From positions 1 through 7,818 of the forward strand of contig CAADVV010000478.1 of assembly GCA_900752535.1 (NCBI GenBank): a stretch of 7,818 nucleotides of DNA, in the 5' to 3' direction. The notes beneath the pieces are model-generated. The model made no database searches, had not been told where the DNA came from, and was given only the letters and a program-made list of their open reading frames with translations. The stretch comes from Bacteroidales bacterium. Lineage in GTDB: Bacteria; Bacteroidota; Bacteroidia; Bacteroidales; Muribaculaceae. The position numbers and the translations under genes were made by a program. This document shows, in pieces, positions 1-6,620 of the stretch. Within the stretch, counting starts at the first letter, position 1, and each line of letters opens with the position of its first letter.

Positions 1-1363
1 AAACAGCGGCTCGGAAATCCTCAGCTCTCCCGGCTCCGGCCGCGAGCGCCGCAATGCCAGCCGTCAGTTCCCAAAGAAACCGTGGCGCATTAAATTTGAC
101 AAAAAGCAGAACGTGCTCGACGCGCCCGCCAAGGCAAAGAAGTGGACTCTTCTCAATAACTACGGCGACAAGACACTGATGCGCAACATGCTGGCTTTCA
201 AAATCGCCGAGCTTATGGGCATGGAATATGTGCCTTTCTGCCGGCCTGTCGACGTAATACTCAACGGCGAGTTCAAGGGCTGCTATCAGCTGTGCGACCA
301 GATTGAGGTCAACAAGGACCGCGTCGACATCGACGAAATGACGCCCGAAGACATCGAGGGCGACGCCCTGACGGGCGGCTATCTCGTCGAGGTAGACGGA
401 TATGCCGACCAGGAAATCTCATGGTTCCGCACCTCACACTATGGCATACCCATCACAATCAAATCGCCCGACGATGACGAAATCACGGCGGCACAGAAAC
501 GCTATATCACCGACTGTTTCAACACTCTCGAGCCCGAGATGAAGAACACCGACCCCGAGACCGGCTACAGGCGTCTGTTTGACAACCGGTCGTTTATACA
601 GCACATGCTCGTCAACGAGGTGGCCGGCAACACCGACTGCTACTGGTCGACCTACATGACAAAACGCCGCGGTGACGACAAAATTTACACCGGGCCCGTC
701 TGGGACTTTGACCTGGGATTTGACAATGACAACCGCACATTCCCCGTCACAGAGAAAAGCGGCGACGGATTCCTCTGGGATTCGGGCGTGGCCAGTGCCG
801 CCGACGGCATGCGCTACTTTGCCCAGCGTATACTGCTGAAAGACCCCGGCACAAAAGCCGAGATTCTCAAAGTCTGGTCGGAGGCCCGCGAAAACGGCCT
901 TTCGGCCGACGAGCTCACAGACCTTGCCAGCACTTATGCCGCTGATCTTGATGACTCACAGCGTCTCAACTTCATGCGCTGGCCCATCCTTTCGCATCAG
1001 GTTCATCAGAATCCCCGTGCGGCCGGCTCATACGCCGGTGAAGTCAACTGGGTCAAGGAATACATCAAAGGACAGATGGCCCATCTCGATCAGGTGATAG
1101 GCTATGAACCCGCCATCGGACCTGACCCGGGCCACGATGCAATCGAGACCATCGAGCCTGACGACACCGCCGAAGGCATAATCACCACCGTGGCCAACAC
1201 AATCGTCACCGAGGGCTTCGCTGACGGCGTCAGCTGCGAGGTCTATCGTCCCGACGGCACACTCGTGACCGTCTTCGCCACAGGCGACACCTCGGGCCCC
1301 CTCAGTCAGGGCATCTATATTGTCCGCGCCGGCTCCCGGACAGTCAAGCTCCTCGTCCGCTGA
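1..1363 (+). CDS. CotH-family secreted protein kinase, 5' truncated by window edge, with T9SS-like C-terminal tail
   Basis: The reading frame is open from base 2, so the true start lies upstream; the GTG at 113 is internal, because the family-like stretch RRNASRQFPKKPWRIKFD is read in the same frame before it. CotH proteins are atypical kinases that phosphorylate Ser/Thr on secreted or coat proteins. Visible family marks are KAKKWTLLNNYGDKTLMRN (from about base 128), a VNEVAGNTDCYW segment (about 610-645), and the metal-binding WDFDLGFDND segment (about 701-730), which plays the part of a kinase DFG motif. The last roughly 80 residues are a separate beta-rich module ending GIYIVRAGSRTVKLLVR, which resembles a T9SS type A sorting domain; this implies export across the outer membrane. 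The signal peptide would be upstream and cannot be seen. The kinase family call is firm. The sorting-tail call is good but rests on pattern recognition, and the substrate is unknown. Confidence 0.87.
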   Translation, partial: NSGSEILSSPGSGRERRNASRQFPKKPWRIKFDKKQNVLDAPAKAKKWTLLNNYGDKTLMRNMLAFKIAELMGMEYVPFCRPVDVILNGEFKGCYQLCDQIEVNKDRVDIDEMTPEDIEGDALTGGYLVEVDGYADQEISWFRTSHYGIPITIKSPDDDEITAAQKRYITDCFNTLEPEMKNTDPETGYRRLFDNRSFIQHMLVNEVAGNTDCYWSTYMTKRRGDDKIYTGPVWDFDLGFDNDNRTFPVTEKSGDGFLWDSGVASAADGMRYFAQRILLKDPGTKAEILKVWSEARENGLSADELTDLASTYAADLDDSQRLNFMRWPILSHQVHQNPRAAGSYAGEVNWVKEYIKGQMAHLDQVIGYEPAIGPDPGHDAIETIEPDDTAEGIITTVANTIVTEGFADGVSCEVYRPDGTLVTVFATGDTSGPLSQGIYIVRAGSRTVKLLVR

Positions 1364-1387
1364 CATCCTGTCACCCACTCTGCTATA

Positions 1388-1432
1388 CAACACGGCCGAA
1401 GCCGCAGACACCCTGCCGCTTCGGCCGTGTTG
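1388..1432 (+). terminator. Strong hairpin terminator after the CotH gene
   Basis: A perfect 14-bp inverted repeat (1388-1401 with 1419-1432, CAACACGGCCGAAG and its complement) is extended inward by one more pair, a C-C mismatch and four more pairs, leaving a 5-base loop. It begins 25 bases after the CotH stop. There is no U-run on its 3' side, so it is not a textbook intrinsic terminator, but the position and near-perfect stem argue for transcript ending or 3'-end protection. Confidence 0.7.
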
Positions 1433-1499
1433 CACTGTTCAGGCACGAGGTCAGCGGTTTCATGGCAGATTTTTAACAAAAAATGGCAGAAAATAGTTG

Positions 1500-1515
1500 A
1501 GGCACAACTTTTGTT
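1500..1515 (+). promoter_or_regulatory. Possible sigma-54-type -24/-12 promoter for htpG
   Basis: AGGCACAACTTTTGTT matches the sigma-54 consensus TGGCACRN4TTGCW at all constrained positions except the first (A for T) and the C of the -12 GC (T here). The GG doublet and the -12 G keep the correct spacing. It would place a transcript start near 1526, about 30 bases before the htpG ATG. No exact TAnnTTTG box was found in this gap; the nearest is AACTTTTG at 1506-1513, one base off, and it overlaps the same site. This is inference from one match. Confidence 0.33.
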
Positions 1516-1532
1516 ATTTGTTATAGCAAAAG
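1508..1532. repeat. 25-base inverted repeat upstream of htpG (operator or leader hairpin candidate)
   Basis: CTTTTG at 1508-1513 is complementary to CAAAAG at 1527-1532, and the pairing continues inward through a T-G wobble and three A-T pairs, giving a 10-bp arm with a 5-base loop. It ends 24 bases before the htpG start codon. It is AT-rich and so would melt easily as RNA; equally it could be a protein-binding dyad. It does not match the CIRCE element bound by HrcA. Confidence 0.45.
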
Positions 1533-1556
1533 AATAATTCTAAACGCATCTATAAT

Positions 1557-3602
1557 ATGAGCACAGCCAGACAAGGAACAATCGGCGTAACAACCGAGAA
1601 TATCTTTCCTGTAATCAAAAAATTTCTCTACTCTGACCATGAGATTTTTCTGCGCGAGCTGGTCAGCAATGCTGTCGACGCAACCCAGAAGCTGAAGACA
1701 CTCGCATCGTTCGGCGACTACAGTGGTCCTGCCGACAACCTGAAAGTCAGGGTCACCATCGACCGCGAGGCCGGGACACTGACTGTCAGTGACTCGGGTA
1801 TTGGCATGACAGCCGAGGACATCGACAAATATATCAACCAGATTGCATTCTCGGGCGCCGAGGAGTTCCTGGCCAAATATAAAGACACGGCCAACTCAAT
1901 CATCGGCCACTTCGGCCTGGGATTCTATTCGGCCTTCATGGTGTCGAAAAAGGTTGAAATCAACTCTCTTAGCTATAAAGAGGGAGCCGAGCCAGTAAAA
2001 TGGACCTGCGACGGCTCGCCGGCCTACACCATGGAGTCGGGCGACCGCAAGGAGCGCGGCACAGACATCGTGCTCTACATCGACGATGACGACAAGGAAT
2101 TCCTTGAACAGGCGCGCATTGACCTGCTGCTAAAGAAATATTGCCGCTTCCTTCCCGTGCCCGTGATTTCAGGCAAGGAACAGGAGTGGAAAGACGGCAA
2201 GATGACCGACACCGACCGCGACAAGGTCATCAACGCCACCGAGCCGGCATGGACAAAGAAACCGTCGGAACTGACCGACGACGACTACCGCGCCTTCTAT
2301 CATGAGCTCTATCCCGGTCAGGAAGACCCGCTCTTCTGGATTCACCTGAACGTCGACTATCCCTTCACGCTGACCGGTATACTCTTCTTCCCCAAAATCA
2401 AGAACAATCTCGACATCCGCAAAGACCGCATCCAGCTCTACTGCAATCAGGTCTATGTGACCGACTCGGTCGAGGGAGTCGTTCCCGAATTCATGATGCT
2501 GCTTCAGGGCGTCATCGACTCACCCGACATCCCTCTGAACGTTTCGCGTTCATATCTCCAGAGCGACACCGCCGTCAAGAAGATTTCAGGCTACATCACC
2601 AAGAAGGTGGCCGAGCGCCTCGAGTCAATCTTCAAGAACGACCGCGCCGACTTCGAGAAGAAGTGGGACGACATCAAGGTGTTTATCGAATACGGCATGC
2701 TGACCGACACCAAGTTCTCGGACATGGCCATGAAGTTCACCCTGCTCGAAGACACCGAAAACAAGTTCTACACCCTCGAGGAATACCGTCAGCTCGTTGA
2801 GCCGGCCCAGACCGACAAAGACGGCACAGTGGTCTATCTCTACGCCACCGACACCACCGAGCAGTATAACTACATAAAGGCCGCCACTGACCGCGGCTAC
2901 AACGTACTGCTGATGAACGGCCAGCTTGCCCCCCACTTCATCGGACTTCTTGAACAGAAAGTCGAGAAAACACGCTTCACCCGCGTCGACTCCGACACAG
3001 TCGAGAACCTGATACCGCGCGACACCAAGAAGGAGTCGGGCCTGACACCCGAGGAGACCGACGTACTCTCCACCATGTTCCGCGCCGCCGTGCCTCACCT
3101 CGACAAAGCTGAATTCTTCGTCTCGTTCGAGCAGCTGAATCCCGAAGCCAATCCCGTGCTGATTACACAGAACGAATATATGCGCCGCATGAAAGACATG
3201 GCCGCCATGCAGCCCGGCATGTCTTTCTATGGCGAGCTGCCCGACAGCTACAATCTGATTGTCAACACCGGCAACGAGGTCATCAGCCGCATGGTCGCCG
3301 AAGCCCGCGAGAAACTGATGCCGCAGACCGAAGGCTTCACCCGCGAAATCACCGAAGCAGACACTGAGCTGCGCAAACTCTCCGAGGCCAAAGACAAGAG
3401 CGCCGAAGACCAGGGTCGTCAGAAAGAACTTGAAGACAAGATGGCCCACGCCCGCAACGAGCGCGAGAAGGTTGTGAAAGCCTACGGCGCGGAGCGTCCG
3501 CTCGTCGGCCAGGTCGTCGACCTTGCTCTGCTCGCCAACAGCCTGCTCAAAGGCGCACCGCTGAGCGACTTCATCACCCGCTCGGTCTCCCTCCTCAAAT
3601 AA
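1557..3602 (+). CDS. htpG: HtpG, Hsp90-family molecular chaperone
   Basis: This is a cytoplasmic ATP-dependent chaperone that works as a dimer on partly folded client proteins. The N-terminal GHKL ATPase domain is intact: the N-box FLRELVSNAVDA with E34, N38 and D41, the DSGIGM motif at residues 79-84, the glycine-rich lid GHFGLGFYS at 117-125, and a later GTDI. The middle domain has the client and ATP-contact region, including NVSRSYLQ with R331 as the expected catalytic arginine. The C-terminal dimerisation domain ends in helices around VVDLALLANSLLKG. At 681 residues it is longer than E. coli HtpG (about 624) and matches Bacteroidetes HtpG length; the extra length includes a highly charged, probably coiled-coil stretch at about 594-641. 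The ATG at 1557 fits the family N-terminus. It is flanked by hairpins at 1388 and 3637, so it is probably monocistronic. Confidence 0.98.
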   Translation: MSTARQGTIGVTTENIFPVIKKFLYSDHEIFLRELVSNAVDATQKLKTLASFGDYSGPADNLKVRVTIDREAGTLTVSDSGIGMTAEDIDKYINQIAFSGAEEFLAKYKDTANSIIGHFGLGFYSAFMVSKKVEINSLSYKEGAEPVKWTCDGSPAYTMESGDRKERGTDIVLYIDDDDKEFLEQARIDLLLKKYCRFLPVPVISGKEQEWKDGKMTDTDRDKVINATEPAWTKKPSELTDDDYRAFYHELYPGQEDPLFWIHLNVDYPFTLTGILFFPKIKNNLDIRKDRIQLYCNQVYVTDSVEGVVPEFMMLLQGVIDSPDIPLNVSRSYLQSDTAVKKISGYITKKVAERLESIFKNDRADFEKKWDDIKVFIEYGMLTDTKFSDMAMKFTLLEDTENKFYTLEEYRQLVEPAQTDKDGTVVYLYATDTTEQYNYIKAATDRGYNVLLMNGQLAPHFIGLLEQKVEKTRFTRVDSDTVENLIPRDTKKESGLTPEETDVLSTMFRAAVPHLDKAEFFVSFEQLNPEANPVLITQNEYMRRMKDMAAMQPGMSFYGELPDSYNLIVNTGNEVISRMVAEAREKLMPQTEGFTREITEADTELRKLSEAKDKSAEDQGRQKELEDKMAHARNEREKVVKAYGAERPLVGQVVDLALLANSLLKGAPLSDFITRSVSLLK

Positions 3603-3636
3603 CCCGCCACACATAGGAGACATCCAAACATACCCT

Positions 3637-3680
3637 GTAAGGCCGGAACGCCCCCGCGCTCCGGTCTTACGTTTATATTT
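3637..3680 (+). terminator. htpG terminator hairpin
   Basis: GTAAGGCCGGA (3637-3647) pairs with TCCGGTCTTAC (3660-3670) over 11 positions with a single G-U wobble, and three further G-C pairs can form inside the C-rich loop. A T-rich tail TTTATATTT follows at 3672-3680. It begins 34 bases after the htpG stop. Confidence 0.75.
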
Positions 3681-3711
3681 GCGCCGAATGTTCAAAGTTT
3701 CAATTTTTTTG

Positions 3712-3719
3712 TAGCTTTG
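3712..3719 (+). promoter_or_regulatory. Bacteroidetes -7 promoter box (TAGCTTTG) for the lipoprotein operon
   Basis: TAGCTTTG is an exact match to the Bacteroidetes primary sigma factor -7 consensus TAnnTTTG, preceded by a T-run at 3704-3710. The upstream -33 TTTG element is weak or absent. The predicted start near 3726 leaves a leader of roughly 145 bases before the first lipoprotein gene, which is long for this group. Bases 3720-3872 hold no recognised gene apart from a 16-codon open frame at 3746-3796. Confidence 0.6.
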
Positions 3720-3872
3720 CACTTATAGCGTTCATCAACCTGTAAATGACCATTTATCCTCACAAAGTTAACCGGCTTTTGCCTCCACACCTCTGAAACT
3801 TCCCAATAGTCGCACAGGCTCGTTCATCCTTCAAAAAAAGAATTGCATACCGCAACTAATCTCACAATAGCA

Positions 3873-4802
3873 ATGCTAAAGAAAATATCTTTTTTACTCA
3901 TCACTCTTTGTGCTCTTGTTGGTGCAACTTCGTGTTCTGACGATAAAGAAGAACCCGTAAATTCTGTGTTCGCTTTTGTCTCGTCAGACAATCGAGTCTC
4001 AATAACTGACGAAAGCAAGAACGCAGTTATCAATGTCTCGGCTCTCTGTGCCGAAGACTTTAAGCTTCCTATTTTGGGAACGTTCATCAATGCCGAAATT
4101 GAAGAAAATTGCAAATGGCTTACGGCTAAGATTGAAAATAAAACCCTCGTCCTTTCCATCGATAGTAATTTTGGTGATGAATCACGTTCTGCCAATATTT
4201 CTATTAAGGCTAATGATACCTCGGAAATTGTTTTTGCCAATGTCGCTGTTAATCAGTCCGGCATGACCCAAGATGATTATGAGTTATTACAACATGAAGA
4301 TTTAGCTTTCATGGCTGAATACTGGGGCGGCATCAAACCACTTCCAACTGATGGAAACTTCGAGAAACACGTGGTATACCAGCTCAATAAAGAGGGAACT
4401 GTTCTTATGGTAATCGCCGAGCGAGCAGACAATCCCGAACCTATACGCAAAGGTGACATGATATATCCATCGTGGAGCGCTTGCTACATCGACGATGTTG
4501 TAGAAAGTCAGGATTACTGGTCCAATTCTTTCGCCGATAATCTCTCAAATTATTCTAATGAGGGCTTCACGTGGGATGGACTTACTCCGTCTCTTATTTC
4601 CAAATACGGCGAAGGTATCTTACTCCCTATTCAGGCTGGTATTTGCTATGGTGATGACATTGACCTTATCGTGACTCCGGAGATGGGTATCCCGTCGTTG
4701 TCTGATATGAAATGGGTTTATGACTTGGTTATTCAATATAACAAGACTCCCGCACCCTCCAACAATACTTCAGCTAAATCGAGAAAAGTCCTGTTCAAAT
4801 AA
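3873..4802 (+). CDS. Lipoprotein with BACON-like domain and degenerate FKBP-like C-terminal region
   Basis: The ATG at 3873 is chosen because it begins a clean lipoprotein signal peptide, MLKKISFLLITLCALVGATSC; an in-frame TTG at 3843 would only add ten unhelpful residues. The lipid-modified cysteine is probably C21, and the following SDDKEE is acidic, as in Bacteroidetes surface-lipoprotein export signals. Residues about 29-130 look like a BACON-type immunoglobulin-like module: W82 in CKWLTAKI, R105 in ESRSANISI, and the closing VAVNQSG at about 124-130. Residues about 136-295 resemble a diverged FKBP-type or DUF4827-like fold (VLMVIAERAD, RKGD, WDGLTPSL, YGDDIDLIVTPEMGIPS, then a closing YDLVIQY). 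Isomerase activity is not implied. The gene is much AT-richer than its neighbours and lies 27 bp before a second lipoprotein gene, so the two are probably co-transcribed. The lipoprotein call is firm, BACON moderate, FKBP-like tentative. Confidence 0.82.
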   Translation: MLKKISFLLITLCALVGATSCSDDKEEPVNSVFAFVSSDNRVSITDESKNAVINVSALCAEDFKLPILGTFINAEIEENCKWLTAKIENKTLVLSIDSNFGDESRSANISIKANDTSEIVFANVAVNQSGMTQDDYELLQHEDLAFMAEYWGGIKPLPTDGNFEKHVVYQLNKEGTVLMVIAERADNPEPIRKGDMIYPSWSACYIDDVVESQDYWSNSFADNLSNYSNEGFTWDGLTPSLISKYGEGILLPIQAGICYGDDIDLIVTPEMGIPSLSDMKWVYDLVIQYNKTPAPSNNTSAKSRKVLFK

Positions 4803-4829
4803 GAATCGCATAATGCAAATATTTCCCGT

Positions 4830-5399
4830 ATGAAATATTCATCATTATTATTTGTATTTCTTTCTCTCATCCTTGCCGGTTGTTCAGACAATAGCGATGA
4901 GGTCGCGTCTGAGTCAGACAAACTGATTGGTTACTGGGCGATTACTCATATCAAGACTATTGAACAGATAGGTGATGGTAACAATAATTATGATGAGGAT
5001 GTGCCGCCTCATGGTCTCGACTCCTATGTCAACGAATCAAATCCAAGATGGGACGTGCTGATTTTCGATGAAGACTTTGTTACCGTGAGATGCGATATGC
5101 CTAATCGCCCTAAGGGTAAAGATTATAACTTAGATACTCCCGAAGGACAGTTGGAATACAATAACGCCTTGGATAACTGGAATGAAAGCATCGGGAATTA
5201 TTCTGATGCTGACGGTTGCCCAGTCGGTCCATATAGTATTAGCGGCAATGATCTGATTATAGGGTCTCTGAATATGGGCATCTTGAAGTTTACATCTAAC
5301 AAAGAGTTTACGTTGGATTACAGGAAACCATTAAATGCTTCAGGGGATTACAAGCGTCTGATATATACATATTCGAGAATATACTCTCTAACACTTTGA
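4830..5399 (+). CDS. Small lipoprotein, lipocalin-like beta-barrel
   Basis: The ATG at 4830 starts a classic lipoprotein signal peptide with an LAGC lipobox (C18), followed by SDNSDE, an acidic stretch compatible with surface export. The mature part opens with KLIGYWAITHIK, like the L-G-x-W opening of Bacteroidetes lipocalin-like lipoproteins, and ends with YTYSRIYSLTL, like the closing strand of that fold. Between them are short alternating-polarity strands such as RWDVLIFDEDFVTVRC, GPYSISGNDLIIG and MGILKFTSNKEFTLDY. At 189 residues it fits a single barrel. It follows the BACON-like lipoprotein by 27 bp and shares its low G+C. The lipocalin-like call is by pattern only; ligand and role are unknown. 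Confidence 0.8.
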   Translation: MKYSSLLFVFLSLILAGCSDNSDEVASESDKLIGYWAITHIKTIEQIGDGNNNYDEDVPPHGLDSYVNESNPRWDVLIFDEDFVTVRCDMPNRPKGKDYNLDTPEGQLEYNNALDNWNESIGNYSDADGCPVGPYSISGNDLIIGSLNMGILKFTSNKEFTLDYRKPLNASGDYKRLIYTYSRIYSLTL

Positions 5400-5507
5400 G
5401 GAGGCTTTAGAAGACGCTTTTGCTGACATAGCCATATGCTCGGCAGTCGCTTCGTGAATCGCCCCTATAATCCTCTGACTATCTGTATTTTACACACGGA
5501 CAAAAAA

Positions 5508-5540
5508 AACGGCCAAATCTGCCAGTTGTCTTCTCTTTTT
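5508..5540 (+). terminator. Weak candidate terminator of the lipoprotein operon
   Basis: AACGGC (5508-5513) can pair with GCC-A-GTT (5521-5527) with one bulged A and a 7-base loop, followed by a pyrimidine-rich TGTCTTCTCTTTTTC tract. The stem is short, and it sits more than 100 bases after the stop codon, so this is only a candidate. Confidence 0.33.
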
Positions 5541-5570
5541 CAATTAAAGGAGCTGGAGGGACGGGATTTC

Positions 5571-5593
5571 CGGCAAAAAGCGTAATTTTGCCG
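5571..5593 (+). promoter_or_regulatory. Promoter of the cation efflux gene, overlapped by a perfect inverted repeat
   Basis: TAATTTTG at 5583-5590 is an exact Bacteroidetes -7 box (TAnnTTTG); a start near 5597 gives a leader of about 16 bases before the ATG at 5613. The same bases lie in a perfect 8-bp inverted repeat, CGGCAAAA (5571-5578) and TTTTGCCG (5586-5593), separated by 7 bases. A dyad covering the -7 element is a typical place for repressor binding. The -33 element is not obvious. The promoter is well supported; the operator role is inference. Confidence 0.6.
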
Positions 5594-5612
5594 TTCTTAT
5601 ACTCAGTGCATC

Positions 5613-6563
5613 ATGGAAGATCAAGATTTGTTACTCGAAGATAAAACTCAGCTAACCGCCGACAGCGACGCCCGCACGAAAGAAATCTATAAGGTGACTC
5701 TCTGGGGAAGCGTAGTCAACTGCGTGCTGACAGCATTCAAGTTCATCGCGGGAACGTTGGGCCATAGTTCGGCAATGATTGCTGATGCTGTCCATTCGCT
5801 CTCCGACCTGGTTACAGACGTCATCGTCATAGCCTTTGTCAGAATCTCCGGCAAGCCCGAAGACGCAGACCATAAGTATGGTCACGGCAAATATGAGACA
5901 CTGGCCACCGCAATAATCGGCATCATACTTTTTATTGTCGGCATTGGAGTCTTGATTCACTCCGTGGAAACGATCTATGCATTCTTTCAGAGCAAACCGC
6001 TTCAGGCACCGGGAATGCTCGCGCTCGTGGCGGCAGTCGTTTCGATTGTGCTGAAAGAGGGCGTCTACAGATACACCTACTATAAAGGCAAGAAGCTGTG
6101 TTCAAAAGCTGTCATCGCCAACGCGTGGCACCACCGCAGCGACGCCCTGTCGTCGCTGGGCACACTCGCCGGTATCGCCGGGGCTATGTTTTTAGGGGCG
6201 TCGTGGCGCGTACTCGACCCGGTGGCAGCCCTCGTGGTCAGCTTCTTCATCATGAAGGTGGCCTACAGTCTGGTGAAACCGTGTGTCGACGAGCTGCTTG
6301 AAAAATCTTTGCCCCGAGAGACGGAGGACGAAATCTTCGACATCATCAAATCGTTTGACGAGGTCAGCGAGCCACATCACCTGCGCACACGCCGCATCGG
6401 CAACGACATCGCCATCGAAGTGCACATACGCATGAATCCCGAAATGCCGCTCCGCGAGGCTCATGACACGACAAAACGCATCGAGTCGGCCCTGAAAGCC
6501 AAATACGGCCCACACACCCACATCGGCATCCACATGGAGCCAATCAAATCTCCGAAGGAATAG
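5613..6563 (+). CDS. Cation diffusion facilitator (CDF) family metal efflux transporter, probably Zn2+
   Basis: This is an inner-membrane transporter that exports divalent metal ions in exchange for protons, acting as a dimer. Six membrane segments can be read at about residues 29-48, 51-75, 100-125, 133-152, 166-195 and 200-222. The transport-site residues are present as HxxxD in both segment 2 (H61, D65 in HSLSD) and segment 5 (H173, D177 in HHRSD), the pair typical of zinc-type CDFs; manganese-type members usually have DxxxD. The conserved loop DHKYGHGKYETLAT follows segment 2. The cytoplasmic C-terminal dimer domain (about 230-316) has the expected histidine-rich features EVHIRM, REAHDTTKRIE and HTHIGIHMEP. 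At 316 residues it is full length. It has its own promoter and is not obviously part of an operon. The family call is firm; the metal is inferred. Confidence 0.95.
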   Translation: MEDQDLLLEDKTQLTADSDARTKEIYKVTLWGSVVNCVLTAFKFIAGTLGHSSAMIADAVHSLSDLVTDVIVIAFVRISGKPEDADHKYGHGKYETLATAIIGIILFIVGIGVLIHSVETIYAFFQSKPLQAPGMLALVAAVVSIVLKEGVYRYTYYKGKKLCSKAVIANAWHHRSDALSSLGTLAGIAGAMFLGASWRVLDPVAALVVSFFIMKVAYSLVKPCVDELLEKSLPRETEDEIFDIIKSFDEVSEPHHLRTRRIGNDIAIEVHIRMNPEMPLREAHDTTKRIESALKAKYGPHTHIGIHMEPIKSPKE

Positions 6564-6620
6564 TTGCTGACTCAAATTAGAATAATGAGCCGCAATGGAA
6601 CAACTCAATATTCAGGGCGG

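Noticed and set aside
1..112. Possible frameshift near the start of the CotH gene, because the usual GRGN-type motif reads RERRN
   Set aside because: The frame stays open and runs directly into well-conserved FPKKPWRIKFD; neither other frame gives a better motif, so natural variation is the simpler explanation.
1028..1435. 135-codon minus-strand frame opposite the end of the CotH gene
   Set aside because: It is a shadow of the CotH reading frame and runs through the terminator hairpin.
1551..1556. TATAAT hexamer directly before the htpG ATG
   Set aside because: As a -10 box it would start transcription inside the coding region, and this promoter type is not the one used by Bacteroidetes; it is a chance match in an AT-rich leader.
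2625..3722. 365-codon open frame on the minus strand opposite htpG
   Set aside because: It lies almost wholly antisense to an unmistakable HtpG. Long antisense frames are expected from the G+C-rich codon bias, and its translation has no recognisable domain.
3824..4240. 138-codon minus-strand frame opposite the first lipoprotein
   Set aside because: It overlaps a gene with a clear signal peptide and lipobox on the + strand, and shows no domain.
6563..6596. Imperfect hairpin after the cation efflux gene (GTTGC/GCAAT and CTCA/TGAG)
   Set aside because: The stem is interrupted by an asymmetric internal loop, has an 11-base loop and no T-run; it is too weak to call a terminator.
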